Part shown: positions 36,773 through 44,711 of the stretch, one piece after another | Numbering within the stretch: position 1 is the first letter of the stretch | Layout of the letters: each line of letters starts with the position of its first letter | NCBI RefSeq assembly: GCF_024398035.1 | Contig: NZ_CP073748.1 | Coordinates: 735,501 to 799,500 of the forward strand | Direction of reading: 5' to 3' | DNA from: Kordiimonas sp. SCSIO 12603 | GTDB lineage: Bacteria; Pseudomonadota; Alphaproteobacteria; Sphingomonadales; Kordiimonadaceae | Length of the DNA stretch: 64,000 bases | The notes under the pieces: generated by a model | The model's database searches: none | Told to the model about the DNA's origin: nothing | What the model saw: only the letters and a program-made list of their open reading frames with translations | Position numbers and translations under genes: made by a program

Positions 36773-38053
36773 TTAGGTTGGAACGCGCTCAATATCCGCG
36801 CCTACCTGGCGGAGTTTTTCCTCAAGGCGTTCATAGCCCCGGTCCAGATGGTATAGGCGATTCACATGAGTCTCGCCTTCAGCTACCAATCCAGCAAGCG
36901 CAAGGCTCATGCTGGCTCTGAGGTCTGTTGCCATAACGGGTGCACCCACCAGCTTATCAACACCGCGCACGGTGGCGCTTGAGCCAGACACAGTGATATC
37001 TGCGCCTAAGCGGCTTAGTTCAGGCACGTGCATATAGCGGTTTTCAAAAATGGCTTCATTAATCACGCTTGCGCCGTCAGATACGGCAGCTAGTGCCATA
37101 AACTGGGCTTGCATATCGGTTGGGAAACCAGGGAAGGGTTGGGTTACAATATTGAAACCACCCAAATGACCATTTGATTTAACCCGAACACCGTTTTCTT
37201 CTTCCGTGACAATGGCACCAGCTTCTGTGAGCACATCAAGGGCCGCTTGCATATGCTCAGCCTTCGCGCCTTCAAGAAGAATATTACCGCGGGTCATAAG
37301 GGCAGCGACCGCATAAGACCCAGCTTCCACCCGGTCAGGGATTACATCGTGGGTACAGCCGTGGAGTTTTTCCACACCTTCCACGGTAATGGTTTCGTGG
37401 CCTGCGCCTGTGATTTTCGCGCCCATTGCATTCAGGCATTTGGCGAGATCAGCGATTTCAGGTTCGCGAGCAGCATTTTCAATGATGGTTGTGCCTTTGG
37501 CGAGAGCTGCTGCCATAAGGATGTTTTCTGTGGCTCCTACAGAAACAAAGGGGAAGCGTACTGTACCGCCTTTTAGGCCTTCTGGTGCACTTGCACGAAC
37601 ATATCCGTTCTCAAGTTCAATCTTCGCACCAATGGCTTCAAGAGCTTTGAGGTGCAGATCAATAGGGCGGTTACCAATAGCACAGCCACCGGGCAGCGAA
37701 ACAATTGCTTCACCTGCGCGGGCTACCAGAGGGCCAAGCACAAGAATAGAGGCGCGCATCTTCCGCACCATATCATAGGGGGCAACCGTATCCGCGATAT
37801 TGCCTGCGGAAAAAGTGAGGCTACGACCGCGGATTTTACCGCCCTTGCCGCCTTCAATAGTGATGGTGACACCCAGATGGTTCAACAAGTCAGATAGCGT
37901 ACTGATATCGGCAAGACGCGGAAGGTTGGTAAGCGTAACTGGTTCATCGGTTAAAAGCGGGGTACACATAAGCGGCAGTGCTGCATTTTTCGCGCCGCTG
38001 ATAGGAATAGTGCCTTCAAGCTTTTTTCCGCCTCTGATAACCAGTTTTTCCAT
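36773..38053 (-). CDS. murA: UDP-N-acetylglucosamine 1-carboxyvinyltransferase
   Basis: The 426-residue enzyme adds enolpyruvate to UDP-GlcNAc, the first committed step of peptidoglycan synthesis. The N-terminus ([20 protein letters not shown]) and the active-site loop [15 protein letters not shown], with the Cys that fosfomycin alkylates, are intact. The start at 38053 is set by AGGGTAAG upstream and by homology; the frame stays open 53 more codons without support. First gene of the housekeeping run. Confidence 0.97.
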   Translation of the reverse strand: MEKLVIRGGKKLEGTIPISGAKNAALPLMCTPLLTDEPVTLTNLPRLADISTLSDLLNHLGVTITIEGGKGGKIRGRSLTFSAGNIADTVAPYDMVRKMRASILVLGPLVARAGEAIVSLPGGCAIGNRPIDLHLKALEAIGAKIELENGYVRASAPEGLKGGTVRFPFVSVGATENILMAAALAKGTTIIENAAREPEIADLAKCLNAMGAKITGAGHETITVEGVEKLHGCTHDVIPDRVEAGSYAVAALMTRGNILLEGAKAEHMQAALDVLTEAGAIVTEEENGVRVKSNGHLGGFNIVTQPFPGFPTDMQAQFMALAAVSDGASVINEAIFENRYMHVPELSRLGADITVSGSSATVRGVDKLVGAPVMATDLRASMSLALAGLVAEGETHVNRLYHLDRGYERLEEKLRQVGADIERVPT

Positions 38054-38263
38054 AAATCTTACCCTTAATCTGCGATTTTTATTGCAGCTACATTCCCCCG
38101 CAATAGCGGCAGCAAGTGGGCAATGTAAAGTCGTTTGTGAGAATTTATTGACGAAAGTTTGCCGGAGGATGTGAAACCATTCCAAAGAACAGATTGTTGC
38201 CTTAATCAGCAATTAGCTGCTAACCATCACTATCAGATACAAAATCCTGAAAACAGTGGCCCT

Positions 38264-39412
38264 ATGACAGACATAAATTTTGTACCATATCTTTCTGCTG
38301 CCCTTGGATTTCACAGCCTCTTTATGGTGCTGTATCTTTTTTCTGAGCGGTCAGAAACACGCATACATTATCAGATGCTGGGCTGTGTCTTTATCCTTTT
38401 AGGCGCATGGTTCTTTACAGAATTTTTGGAACGGTCAGGGGTTTTTGCACGTTACCCCATGATTATTGGTTGGCCGACTGTTTGGTCGCCGCTTCTTATA
38501 CCCAGCCTATATTTTTATGTGGTGGCAATTAGTGCCCGCAGGCGTTGGAGCTTGAAGGAAGTGTCTCGTTGGCACTGGATTTTCGCGGGTGGTATATTGC
38601 TTCTTGAATTGCCGATACAGTTCTCTTCGCCTGAGATGAAGCTTTTGCAGGTAAGCACATATGCGAGCCTGCCAGAGATGGGTGACCCACTTGTTCTGAA
38701 GCTCAGTAAAATTCACCACCTTCTTATGATGCTACAGGGCGCGGTTTATATTGGGCTTTCTGTACGCAGAATCCTAAGGCACGACAAGCGCGTGAAATCC
38801 TATTTCTCAAACCTTGAGAACCGCAGGCTTATTTGGCTTAGGAACTATATCCTGTTACTCATCCTCATGTGGTTGTTAGGTGTTTCTGATTTCTTGCATC
38901 TGCAAGATGCCATGATGGGGGCTCTGCATTTCGTCACGGCGGCTTGGCTGATGGCTTTCAGTATATACGGTATTCGGCAGGACCGTGTTTTTGCGGGTAT
39001 GAAGCTTGGCGAAGAAAAACAGGAACAGACAGAAGAAGCGAAGCCTTCAAAAAAACAGGTATCAGATGACAGGCGCGAACGTATTGCCAGGAAAATCCGC
39101 CATGCGGTGGATGAGGACCATCTTTACCGAGATGCTGATCTGACACTCAGGAAATTAAGCGATGCCATCGGGGTTTCCACCCACCATATCTCTGAAACCT
39201 TGAGGGATGAAATCGGCCTGAATTTTTATGATTATATCAATGGCTGCCGTATTAGCGAAGCATGTGAGATATTAACGTCTACAGATCAGGCGACTATCGA
39301 TATTGCTTATGCAGTGGGCTTTAACAGCCGTTCCACTTTCAGTGCTGCTTTTAAAAAGCATACGGAAACATCCCCCGCTCAGTACCGAAAAGACCGTAAA
39401 ACCATGTCCTGA
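38264..39412 (+). CDS. AraC family regulator with N-terminal membrane domain
   Basis: The 382-residue protein has six or seven hydrophobic helices in residues 5-210 (for example YLSAALGFHSLFMVLYLF), a charged linker, and an AraC-type DNA-binding domain at the C-terminus (LRKLSDAIGVSTHHISETLR; DIAYAVGFNSRSTFSAAFKK). It should sense a signal at the inner membrane and act on nearby DNA. The start at 38264 is where the membrane domain begins; the ribosome site is weak and an upstream TTG or GTG start is possible. Two 21-bp direct repeats at its 3' end lie before mipA, its likely target. Confidence 0.87.
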   Translation: MTDINFVPYLSAALGFHSLFMVLYLFSERSETRIHYQMLGCVFILLGAWFFTEFLERSGVFARYPMIIGWPTVWSPLLIPSLYFYVVAISARRRWSLKEVSRWHWIFAGGILLLELPIQFSSPEMKLLQVSTYASLPEMGDPLVLKLSKIHHLLMMLQGAVYIGLSVRRILRHDKRVKSYFSNLENRRLIWLRNYILLLILMWLLGVSDFLHLQDAMMGALHFVTAAWLMAFSIYGIRQDRVFAGMKLGEEKQEQTEEAKPSKKQVSDDRRERIARKIRHAVDEDHLYRDADLTLRKLSDAIGVSTHHISETLRDEIGLNFYDYINGCRISEACEILTSTDQATIDIAYAVGFNSRSTFSAAFKKHTETSPAQYRKDRKTMS

Positions 39413-39446
39413 TCGTACGGATCGGTGTCCTGTTCGTTCGGTCAGG
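39405..39446 (+). promoter_or_regulatory. Tandem 21-bp direct repeat, candidate AraC-type operator
   Basis: Two adjacent copies begin with TGTCCTG and agree at 16 of 21 bases (39405-39425 and 39426-39446). They overlap the stop codon of the AraC-type gene and end 64 bp before the mipA start. A 21-bp period, two helical turns, is typical of direct-repeat sites of AraC regulators. Confidence 0.6.
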
Positions 39447-39510
39447 TCGCCTGATACCTAAATCTCCAGTAGCTCAAGTTCCAAGGTTTTTGAGTTTCAG
39501 GAGAATAAAA

Positions 39511-40272
39511 ATGCGAGTTACGACACGAGGACTTGGAGCATTGATGCTTGTGGCTATACTGCCTGCTGCTGTGAACGCGCAGGAAAGTGAGCAGGAACAG
39601 CCATCATCCAGCACACTCACCGTGGGAGTGTTCACAGGTGGTGGGCAATCTGCTCTTATCGGTAAGCCACAAATTCTGCCGATGCCGTTTATCTTTTACC
39701 AGAATGATTATCTGACATTTGAAACGACAAACCTTTACCTGCACCCGTTTGATACAGGGCCTTTCAGTTTATCAGCTGTTGGTTCGCTTCGTATTTCAGA
39801 GATTGATTTCGCAAACGATGACCGCCTGAATGATTTTGACCGTGACTTCGCCTTTGAAGTGGGTGCTCATGCTTCTTACACCCATGGTGGATTCTCCTTA
39901 TACGGACAGTTTCTCAAGGATGTAACAAACGCCCATGAAGGGGAAGAGTTTACTTTTGGCGGCACGTGGCAGGGGGCGGTTGGGCCGCTATTCCTGAACA
40001 TGGACGCAGGCGCGAGCCACAGGTCATCAGAACTTGGTACATTCCTCTACGGTGTGAAAGCGGTGGATAGCGCTGCGGGTTTTGCACTCTATGAAGTGGA
40101 AAGCGGTTGGTATCCGTTCCTTGATGCCTCTGCCACATATCCCATCAGTGGTGGATGGTCTGTGCTTCTGAATGCAACAGCAGAGCGTTTGCCCGCGCAG
40201 GCAGCTGATAGCCCGATTGTAAGTAAACGACATAACCTGATGGCAGGTATCGGATTGGCGTACAGCTTCTAA
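39511..40272 (+). CDS. MipA/OmpV family outer membrane protein
   Basis: The 253-residue protein has a signal peptide ending in AVNAQ, alternating hydrophobic beta-strands and a terminal Phe (AGIGLAYSF) as in outer-membrane barrels. The motif FLYGV and the late segment WSVLLNATAERLPAQAADSPI fit MipA/OmpV. The ATG at 39511 follows CAGGAGA; a start seven codons earlier is unsupported. MipA can scaffold murein enzymes; OmpV-like members are adhesins or stress porins. Probably controlled by the adjacent AraC-type regulator. Confidence 0.85.
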   Translation: MRVTTRGLGALMLVAILPAAVNAQESEQEQPSSSTLTVGVFTGGGQSALIGKPQILPMPFIFYQNDYLTFETTNLYLHPFDTGPFSLSAVGSLRISEIDFANDDRLNDFDRDFAFEVGAHASYTHGGFSLYGQFLKDVTNAHEGEEFTFGGTWQGAVGPLFLNMDAGASHRSSELGTFLYGVKAVDSAAGFALYEVESGWYPFLDASATYPISGGWSVLLNATAERLPAQAADSPIVSKRHNLMAGIGLAYSF

Positions 40273-40318
40273 TGCAGGAACCCCTATAACCTGCATACGC
40301 TCTATGCCAACCTCGCGG

Positions 40319-40361
40319 CTGGCCCGGCACGGTTCCCCCCGCATGTCGGGCCAGTTTTTTT
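40319..40361 (+). terminator. Terminator of mipA
   Basis: CTGGCCCG and CGGGCCAG form an 8-bp stem around a 20-nt loop, followed by seven T residues, ahead of the converging dcd gene. Confidence 0.75.
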
Positions 40362-40382
40362 ATTCTCGGAAGAAAGGGCAGC

Positions 40383-40937
40383 CTATAGTTTCGGCAGTGT
40401 TACGCCCCGTTGGCCCTGATATTTGCCTGAGCGGTCGCTGTAAGCCACTTCACACGGCTCATTACCTTGAAGGAACAGGAACTGACACGCACCTTCGTTG
40501 GCATAAATTTTTGCGGGCAGTGGTGTGGTATTTGAAAACTCAAGCGTTACATGACCTTCCCAGCCCGGCTCAAGCGGCGTTACATTCACGATAATACCGC
40601 AGCGCGCGTATGTGGATTTCCCAAGGCAGATAACCAGCACATCTTTCGGGATGCGGAAATATTCCACGGTGCGCGCAAGCGCAAAGCTGTTTGGCGGAAT
40701 CACACATACATCTGTGTCGCGGTCCACAAAGCTTTTGTCAGAGAAATTCTTTGGGTCCACCACAGCGCTATCCACATTGGTGAAAATCTTAAATTCAGGC
40801 GCTACCCGTGCATCATATCCGTATGATGACAACCCGTATGAGATATTATCATCCCGCACCTGGCCATCCACAAACGGTTCAATCATGCCGTGGTTTTGCG
40901 ACATTTCCCTGATCCATTTATCAGACATAATAGCCAT
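40383..40937 (-). CDS. dcd: dCTP deaminase
   Basis: The 184-residue enzyme deaminates dCTP to dUTP for thymidylate synthesis. It starts [12 protein letters not shown], as many alphaproteobacterial Dcd proteins do, and contains GKSTYARCG and the catalytic Glu in VTLEFSNTT. The trimeric dUTPase-like fold is complete. It lies 153 bp downstream of the small basic protein gene on the same strand. Confidence 0.96.
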   Translation of the reverse strand: MAIMSDKWIREMSQNHGMIEPFVDGQVRDDNISYGLSSYGYDARVAPEFKIFTNVDSAVVDPKNFSDKSFVDRDTDVCVIPPNSFALARTVEYFRIPKDVLVICLGKSTYARCGIIVNVTPLEPGWEGHVTLEFSNTTPLPAKIYANEGACQFLFLQGNEPCEVAYSDRSGKYQGQRGVTLPKL

Positions 40938-41089
40938 GGTTGCTCTCCCGAATTTTTATAAATTTACCAAATATGGCTTCAAGTAGTAGGCCAGAAATCA
41001 GGCATGCACAAGGAAGAATTCACACGCCTGTGAAATGCTTGAAACTTAGGTATATCAACGGCTGTGGCTGACCAAAAGGTCAACAATCC

Positions 41090-41254
41090 TTAGTCGTCTT
41101 TACGTTCACGGGATTGGCTTTTGCGGCGCCTTAGGTTGGCACGCAGGGCTTCGGCAAGCCGGGCCTGCTTATCATTTGATTTCAGCTTTTCCGAAGGACG
41201 GTCCTTGGCTTTCATCGCTGCCTTTTCCGCCTTTTTATCTGTCTCATCCGCCAT
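41090..41254 (-). CDS. Small charged protein with basic tail
   Basis: The 54-residue product (MADETDKKAEKAAMKAK...) ends in RLAEALRANLRRRKSQSRERKDD. Similar short Lys/Arg-rich proteins ending in LRANLxRRKxQ are familiar from Alphaproteobacteria, often close to murA or dcd, and are of unknown function. The start is uncertain: a Met 12 codons earlier (41290) is also open. No membrane segment is present; nucleic-acid contact is possible. Confidence 0.6.
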   Translation of the reverse strand: MADETDKKAEKAAMKAKDRPSEKLKSNDKQARLAEALRANLRRRKSQSRERKDD

Positions 41255-41413
41255 GGAGGTATTGTCCCTATGTTTTCCTCTCTTGCTCATAGGAAAAATT
41301 GCCATAGACGGGCAAGGAGAATTTGCAAACCTGCGTATGTTTTTGCTTGCACGCACGCTATACATATGGCAATAGACCGCCCTGCACAACACGTGCAACC
41401 TGCCTTATAAAGT

Positions 41414-41488
41414 GCTGCCGTAGCTCAGGGGTAGAGCACTCCCTTGGTAAGGGAGAGGCCGGAAGTTCAAATCTTCTCGGCAGCACCA
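41414..41488 (+). tRNA. tRNA-Thr (anticodon GGT)
   Basis: Acceptor stem GCTGCCG/CGGCAGC, D-arm GCTCAGGGGTAGAGC, anticodon stem CTCCC/GGGAG around loop TTGGTAA, T-arm with GTTCAAATC, discriminator A and encoded CCA are all present. Confidence 0.97.
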
Positions 41489-41640
41489 TTTATCTTTTAA
41501 AACTTACACCTTCCATATAGTAGCTGATTTTTATGCCTTAGCCTTTGGTTTTTAGCGTGAAAAACTATATCAGCCGTTGTGTAAATTTCCCAATTAGGTA
41601 CAGTTAATTATTGTATTATACAATTATTGGGGAATTTTTT

Positions 41641-42126
41641 ATGTCTTTAAATGATGGAACTATTGGTGAAGTAAGATTATGGGCGGGTAATTTCGCCCCG
41701 AAAAATTGGGCCTTCTGTGATGGGCAGGTTTTGAGAGCTGAGGACAATCAAATGCTCTTTTCCGTAATCGGCGCAACATATGGCGGTGATGGCTTCAGAA
41801 CATTTGCTCTCCCTGATATGAGGGGGCGTGTAGCCATTGGAACAGGTACTGGGCCGGGACTAAGCCAGAGCCAGTTAGGGGGGCAACGCGGTGTTGAAGC
41901 TGTCACCTTGTCAGTTGAAGAACTGCCAGCCCATGCACACCAGCTGAATTTTTCTACAACATCAGGGGTGGCGGGCACGGATGGGCCTCCTGCAACTTTC
42001 CTGAATACAGCCAGCACGATGCAATCTGATGTAACTGGCGGTGGCAGAGCGCACGAAAATATGCAGCCCTCACTGGGGTTGAATTATATTATTTGTACAG
42101 AAGGCCACTACCCTGAGCGCAGTTAA
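41641..42126 (+). CDS. Tail-collar domain (MdpB-like) protein 1
   Basis: The 161-residue protein is a phage-tail-collar domain protein of the type called microcystin-dependent protein in cyanobacteria. It has GEVRLWAGNFAPKNWAFCDGQ at the start, YGGDGFRTFALPDMRGRV, LPAHAHQL and the ending LNYIICTEGHYP. No signal peptide is visible. No other phage gene is near, so it is a domesticated or independent family member. The start at 41641 follows GGGGAA; ten codons more are open upstream. A second member lies at 53110. The function of such proteins in bacteria is not established. Confidence 0.88.
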   Translation: MSLNDGTIGEVRLWAGNFAPKNWAFCDGQVLRAEDNQMLFSVIGATYGGDGFRTFALPDMRGRVAIGTGTGPGLSQSQLGGQRGVEAVTLSVEELPAHAHQLNFSTTSGVAGTDGPPATFLNTASTMQSDVTGGGRAHENMQPSLGLNYIICTEGHYPERS

Positions 42127-42143
42127 GCTTTTAGCTTAACGTG

Positions 42144-42176
42144 AGGGCGCAGCAAAGGGGCTGTGCCCTTATTTTT
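42144..42176 (+). terminator. Terminator of tail-collar gene 1
   Basis: AGGGCGCAGC and GCTGTGCCCT pair (one G-T) around a 6-nt loop, followed by TTTTT. A perfect 8-bp hairpin (GTTAAGCT-TTT-AGCTTAAC) covers the stop codon just before it. Confidence 0.75.
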
Positions 42177-42195
42177 GAGGGGCATGTCTTCAGCT

Positions 42196-42696
42196 TTATG
42201 CGCGGATTTTGGTGCGCTCAAGCCATGCCTCGCGGGTCAGGCGGAATTTAAGGAAGGTTTCGCCGCCTATTGTGCTCTCACCATCAGCTATGAAACCAAC
42301 ACGCCTCAAAGCACCGCTGTTGGTGCGGTTTGGCGGAAACAGGATGGTGATGGAAGGTATCTTCCATTCACTGAAGGCATGATCTGCCACGCGCATAAAA
42401 ATCCGCCGCCCCCAGCCCCAGAATTTGGGCGAGAGCACAAGGGCGAAATCTGCGTCCCCATCTTCATCCTGCAAACCACCCCATCCCGCGAAGGCACCAC
42501 CGATGATAAAAGCAAAAGGGCCATAGCCGTTCTCTGCCCACAGGGTTTGTTTAGCGGCGACAAACGCACGGCACTGTTCAGCGGTGAAAGGCACGGGAAG
42601 TAGCGGCATAAAGGCTCGCACCTGCGGCTCATTCATCAGCGTTAAAAGTGCTTCCTCTGCCACGCTTTCAAGCGGCACCATGTCTATGTGGGGCAT
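42196..42696 (-). CDS. GNAT family N-acetyltransferase (RimJ/RimL-like)
   Basis: The 166-residue protein has the GNAT layout: FAFIIGG..AGWGGLQDED, then FALVLSPKFWGWGRRIFMRVAD in the acetyl-CoA-binding motif A position, and FPPNRTNSGALRRVGF, the NxxSxxxxxxxGF motif. The substrate may be a protein N-terminus or a small molecule. It converges on the tail-collar gene. The motif-A loop (KFWGWGRR) is a variant of Q/RxxGxG/A. Confidence 0.82.
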   Translation of the reverse strand: MPHIDMVPLESVAEEALLTLMNEPQVRAFMPLLPVPFTAEQCRAFVAAKQTLWAENGYGPFAFIIGGAFAGWGGLQDEDGDADFALVLSPKFWGWGRRIFMRVADHAFSEWKIPSITILFPPNRTNSGALRRVGFIADGESTIGGETFLKFRLTREAWLERTKIRA

Positions 42697-42961
42697 ATGG
42701 ATTCCTGATTATGGTCTGACGAAACAGATAGTTGATAAAGCCAGAAATTCAAATCTTTTCGATAGCCCATTTACTTCAATGGTTTATTTGTTTTCTGCGT
42801 TTGGTTGTTACGCGGAAATTAGGCGTATGGCGATAAAGGTGTGTGCAAAAATGTTCAGGTTTCCCGTGTTAAAAATATTATCGTCGTAAACATGATTCTT
42901 ATCTGGACTCTCTTCTATATATCCATTAATCTCGATATATCGATAAATTAAGGATACAGCT

Positions 42962-43345
42962 ATGAAATATCTTCTCTCACGGGGTATCATTACGGCGTTT
43001 GCTGTGGCAGCTGCCCTTTCTGCACCTGTTCAGGCGGCGGAACCTCTTAAATCTGTTACGCTTAAATTCTCTGGCGAGAAAAAATGGGCGGCGACATGCT
43101 CGCTCGCGAAATCAAACGGTAAGGTAAAAGCCTTTAAAAAACGCGGTCGGGGCCACCGATCTAACCAAGTGATTGCGAGCCGCCAGATCGCAGGCGGTGA
43201 ATGCGCCATTACTGTGCCAGAAGGTACCACGCTTGTGGTCTCGTTCAACAGCCGCCCGCCGGGTAGTTGCCCGTTTGGGGAAGGCGTGAAAACATGCGCA
43301 AAACGGTTCTCCGCCGGGGAACAAAGCTTCCGCTTTGGTGCTTAG
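42962..43345 (+). CDS. Small secreted basic protein with four cysteines
   Basis: The 127-residue precursor has a clear signal peptide (FAVAAALSAPVQAAE). The mature part of about 100 residues is rich in Lys and Arg in the middle (KAFKKRGRGHRSNQ) and has four Cys, enough for two disulfides. AAGGA precedes the ATG. A perfect palindrome TCGATATATCGA lies 19 bp upstream. No family is recognised. Confidence 0.65.
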   Translation: MKYLLSRGIITAFAVAAALSAPVQAAEPLKSVTLKFSGEKKWAATCSLAKSNGKVKAFKKRGRGHRSNQVIASRQIAGGECAITVPEGTTLVVSFNSRPPGSCPFGEGVKTCAKRFSAGEQSFRFGA

Positions 43346-43397
43346 GCACCAAAGTTACCACATGTGTATTTGGTGATTATTTAGAGACATAGACCTT

Positions 43398-43868
43398 ATG
43401 AAAATTCTTTATATCTGTACCCATAACCGCTGCCGCAGTGTGCTTTCAGAAGCGCTGACGAACCATATGGGCGGCGGCAAGATTGAAGCCCGTAGTGCAG
43501 GCAGCCAGCCGGTGGGTGAAGTGCACCCGCTTACCAAACATTATCTGGCAGAGCATGGTGTGCCCACACACGGGCTTTTAAGCAAAAGCTGGGATGATAT
43601 GGAAGATTTCACCCCTGATGTGGTGGTAACCGTGTGTGATAGCGCGGCGGGCGAAAGTTGCCCTGTATGGATGGGGAAAACGCTGAAGCTCCACTGGGGG
43701 CTTGAAGACCCATCGAAAATTGAAGGAACTGACGCTGAGAAAGCGGAGGCTTTCCGCGCGACCATCCGCGAGATTGAACGCCGGGTGGAGCGCATGCTTG
43801 CGTTTGATTTCAGCAGTATGGACCAAGCGGCTCTGAAGGCGGCGATGGCCGAGATGGGCGCGCACTAA
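43398..43868 (+). CDS. arsC: Thioredoxin-coupled type arsenate reductase (LMW-PTP fold)
   Basis: The 156-residue protein starts MKILYICTHNRCRS, the C-x5-R P-loop of ArsC proteins of the low-molecular-weight phosphatase fold. Further Cys residues (VTVCDSAAGESCPVW) lie where the redox-active pair is found in thioredoxin-dependent ArsC, and HWGLEDPS is the typical acid loop. It reduces arsenate to arsenite. No arsenite efflux pump or ArsR gene is next to it. A TetR regulator gene follows in the same direction. Confidence 0.9.
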   Translation: MKILYICTHNRCRSVLSEALTNHMGGGKIEARSAGSQPVGEVHPLTKHYLAEHGVPTHGLLSKSWDDMEDFTPDVVVTVCDSAAGESCPVWMGKTLKLHWGLEDPSKIEGTDAEKAEAFRATIREIERRVERMLAFDFSSMDQAALKAAMAEMGAH

Positions 43869-43972
43869 TATTATCTCCCCCGTATCTCTCTTGCGCTTGA
43901 TGGTTATAGCTTCGGCTTGACCTTCGGCTCCTGTTTGTTAGAAGCAAATGGGGGCCGGAAGGAAGTGGGACA

Positions 43973-44641
43973 TTGACAACGAAAACAGTGCCAGTGGGAG
44001 TGCAGCGGGAAACCGCACCAAGGAAACGTGCAAGCGCAACACGCACCGCACTTATCGAAGCGGCGGAACGGTTGCTTGCGGAAGGTGGTGTGCGCACGCT
44101 TTCGCTCAGGCAAGTAAACAAAGAAGCCGGGCAGAAAAACTCAGGCGCTATTCATTATCATTTTGGTTCCAAGGAAGCGATCCTTTCCGCAATTCTTGAA
44201 AAACGTATGGCTGTGCTGGATGCGGAGCGGCAAGAAAAGCTGCGCGCAGTGGATGCAGAAGCGCTTTCAAATGTGGAACTGCTTATCATGCTGGGGCGGC
44301 CGCTTTCAGAACGCATCGAACAAGATGAAGGCTGGCGGCATTATGCGCTGTTCGCTAAAGACCTGAGTGAATACCAAAACCGGGAATACAGGCCACTGTA
44401 TGAAGGGCGCTTCAGCGCCGGGGCAGAACAGATTTTCGGTATTTTAAAAAGCCGGGCAGGGGATGTGGATGCCGCGCGGTGGCACGAGAAAGTTCACACT
44501 TCTGTTCACATAGGTTTCACTTTTGTTGCTGATAGGGTGCAGAAAATGATGGGGGGTGCCCAAAAATGTGCCCTTGAAGATGTGGAAGATTTCCTGCGTA
44601 GAAAAGCAGAAATTCAAGCGCTTATTTTGTTTGGCGATTGA
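43973..44641 (+). CDS. TetR family transcriptional regulator
   Basis: The protein of up to 222 residues has a TetR helix-turn-helix (TRTALIEAAERLLAEGGVRTLSLRQVNKEAG; NSGAIHYHFGSKEAILSAIL) and a helical C-terminal ligand domain. The start is uncertain: TTG at 43973 has GGAAGGAAG upstream, and a GTG at 43991 is also in frame. The domain begins after about residue 18 either way. The gene follows arsC by 104 bp; it need not regulate it. Confidence 0.87.
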   Translation: MTTKTVPVGVQRETAPRKRASATRTALIEAAERLLAEGGVRTLSLRQVNKEAGQKNSGAIHYHFGSKEAILSAILEKRMAVLDAERQEKLRAVDAEALSNVELLIMLGRPLSERIEQDEGWRHYALFAKDLSEYQNREYRPLYEGRFSAGAEQIFGILKSRAGDVDAARWHEKVHTSVHIGFTFVADRVQKMMGGAQKCALEDVEDFLRRKAEIQALILFGD

Positions 44642-44656
44642 GAATACATTCGGTGC

Positions 44657-44696
44657 AAATAAATACCCTTAGCTGATGCCGAGGGTATTTATTTTT
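44657..44696. terminator. Bidirectional terminator
   Basis: A perfect 13-bp stem (AAATAAATACCCT / AGGGTATTTATTT) with a 12-nt loop lies between the TetR gene and the converging giant gene, followed by T residues on the plus strand. Confidence 0.8.
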
Positions 44697-44711
44697 CAAG
44701 CCTTATCTAAC

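Noticed and set aside
33711-38053. Single complete histidine operon
   Set aside because: Only hisG and hisD are present; the flanking genes belong to other functions in the conserved alphaproteobacterial order.
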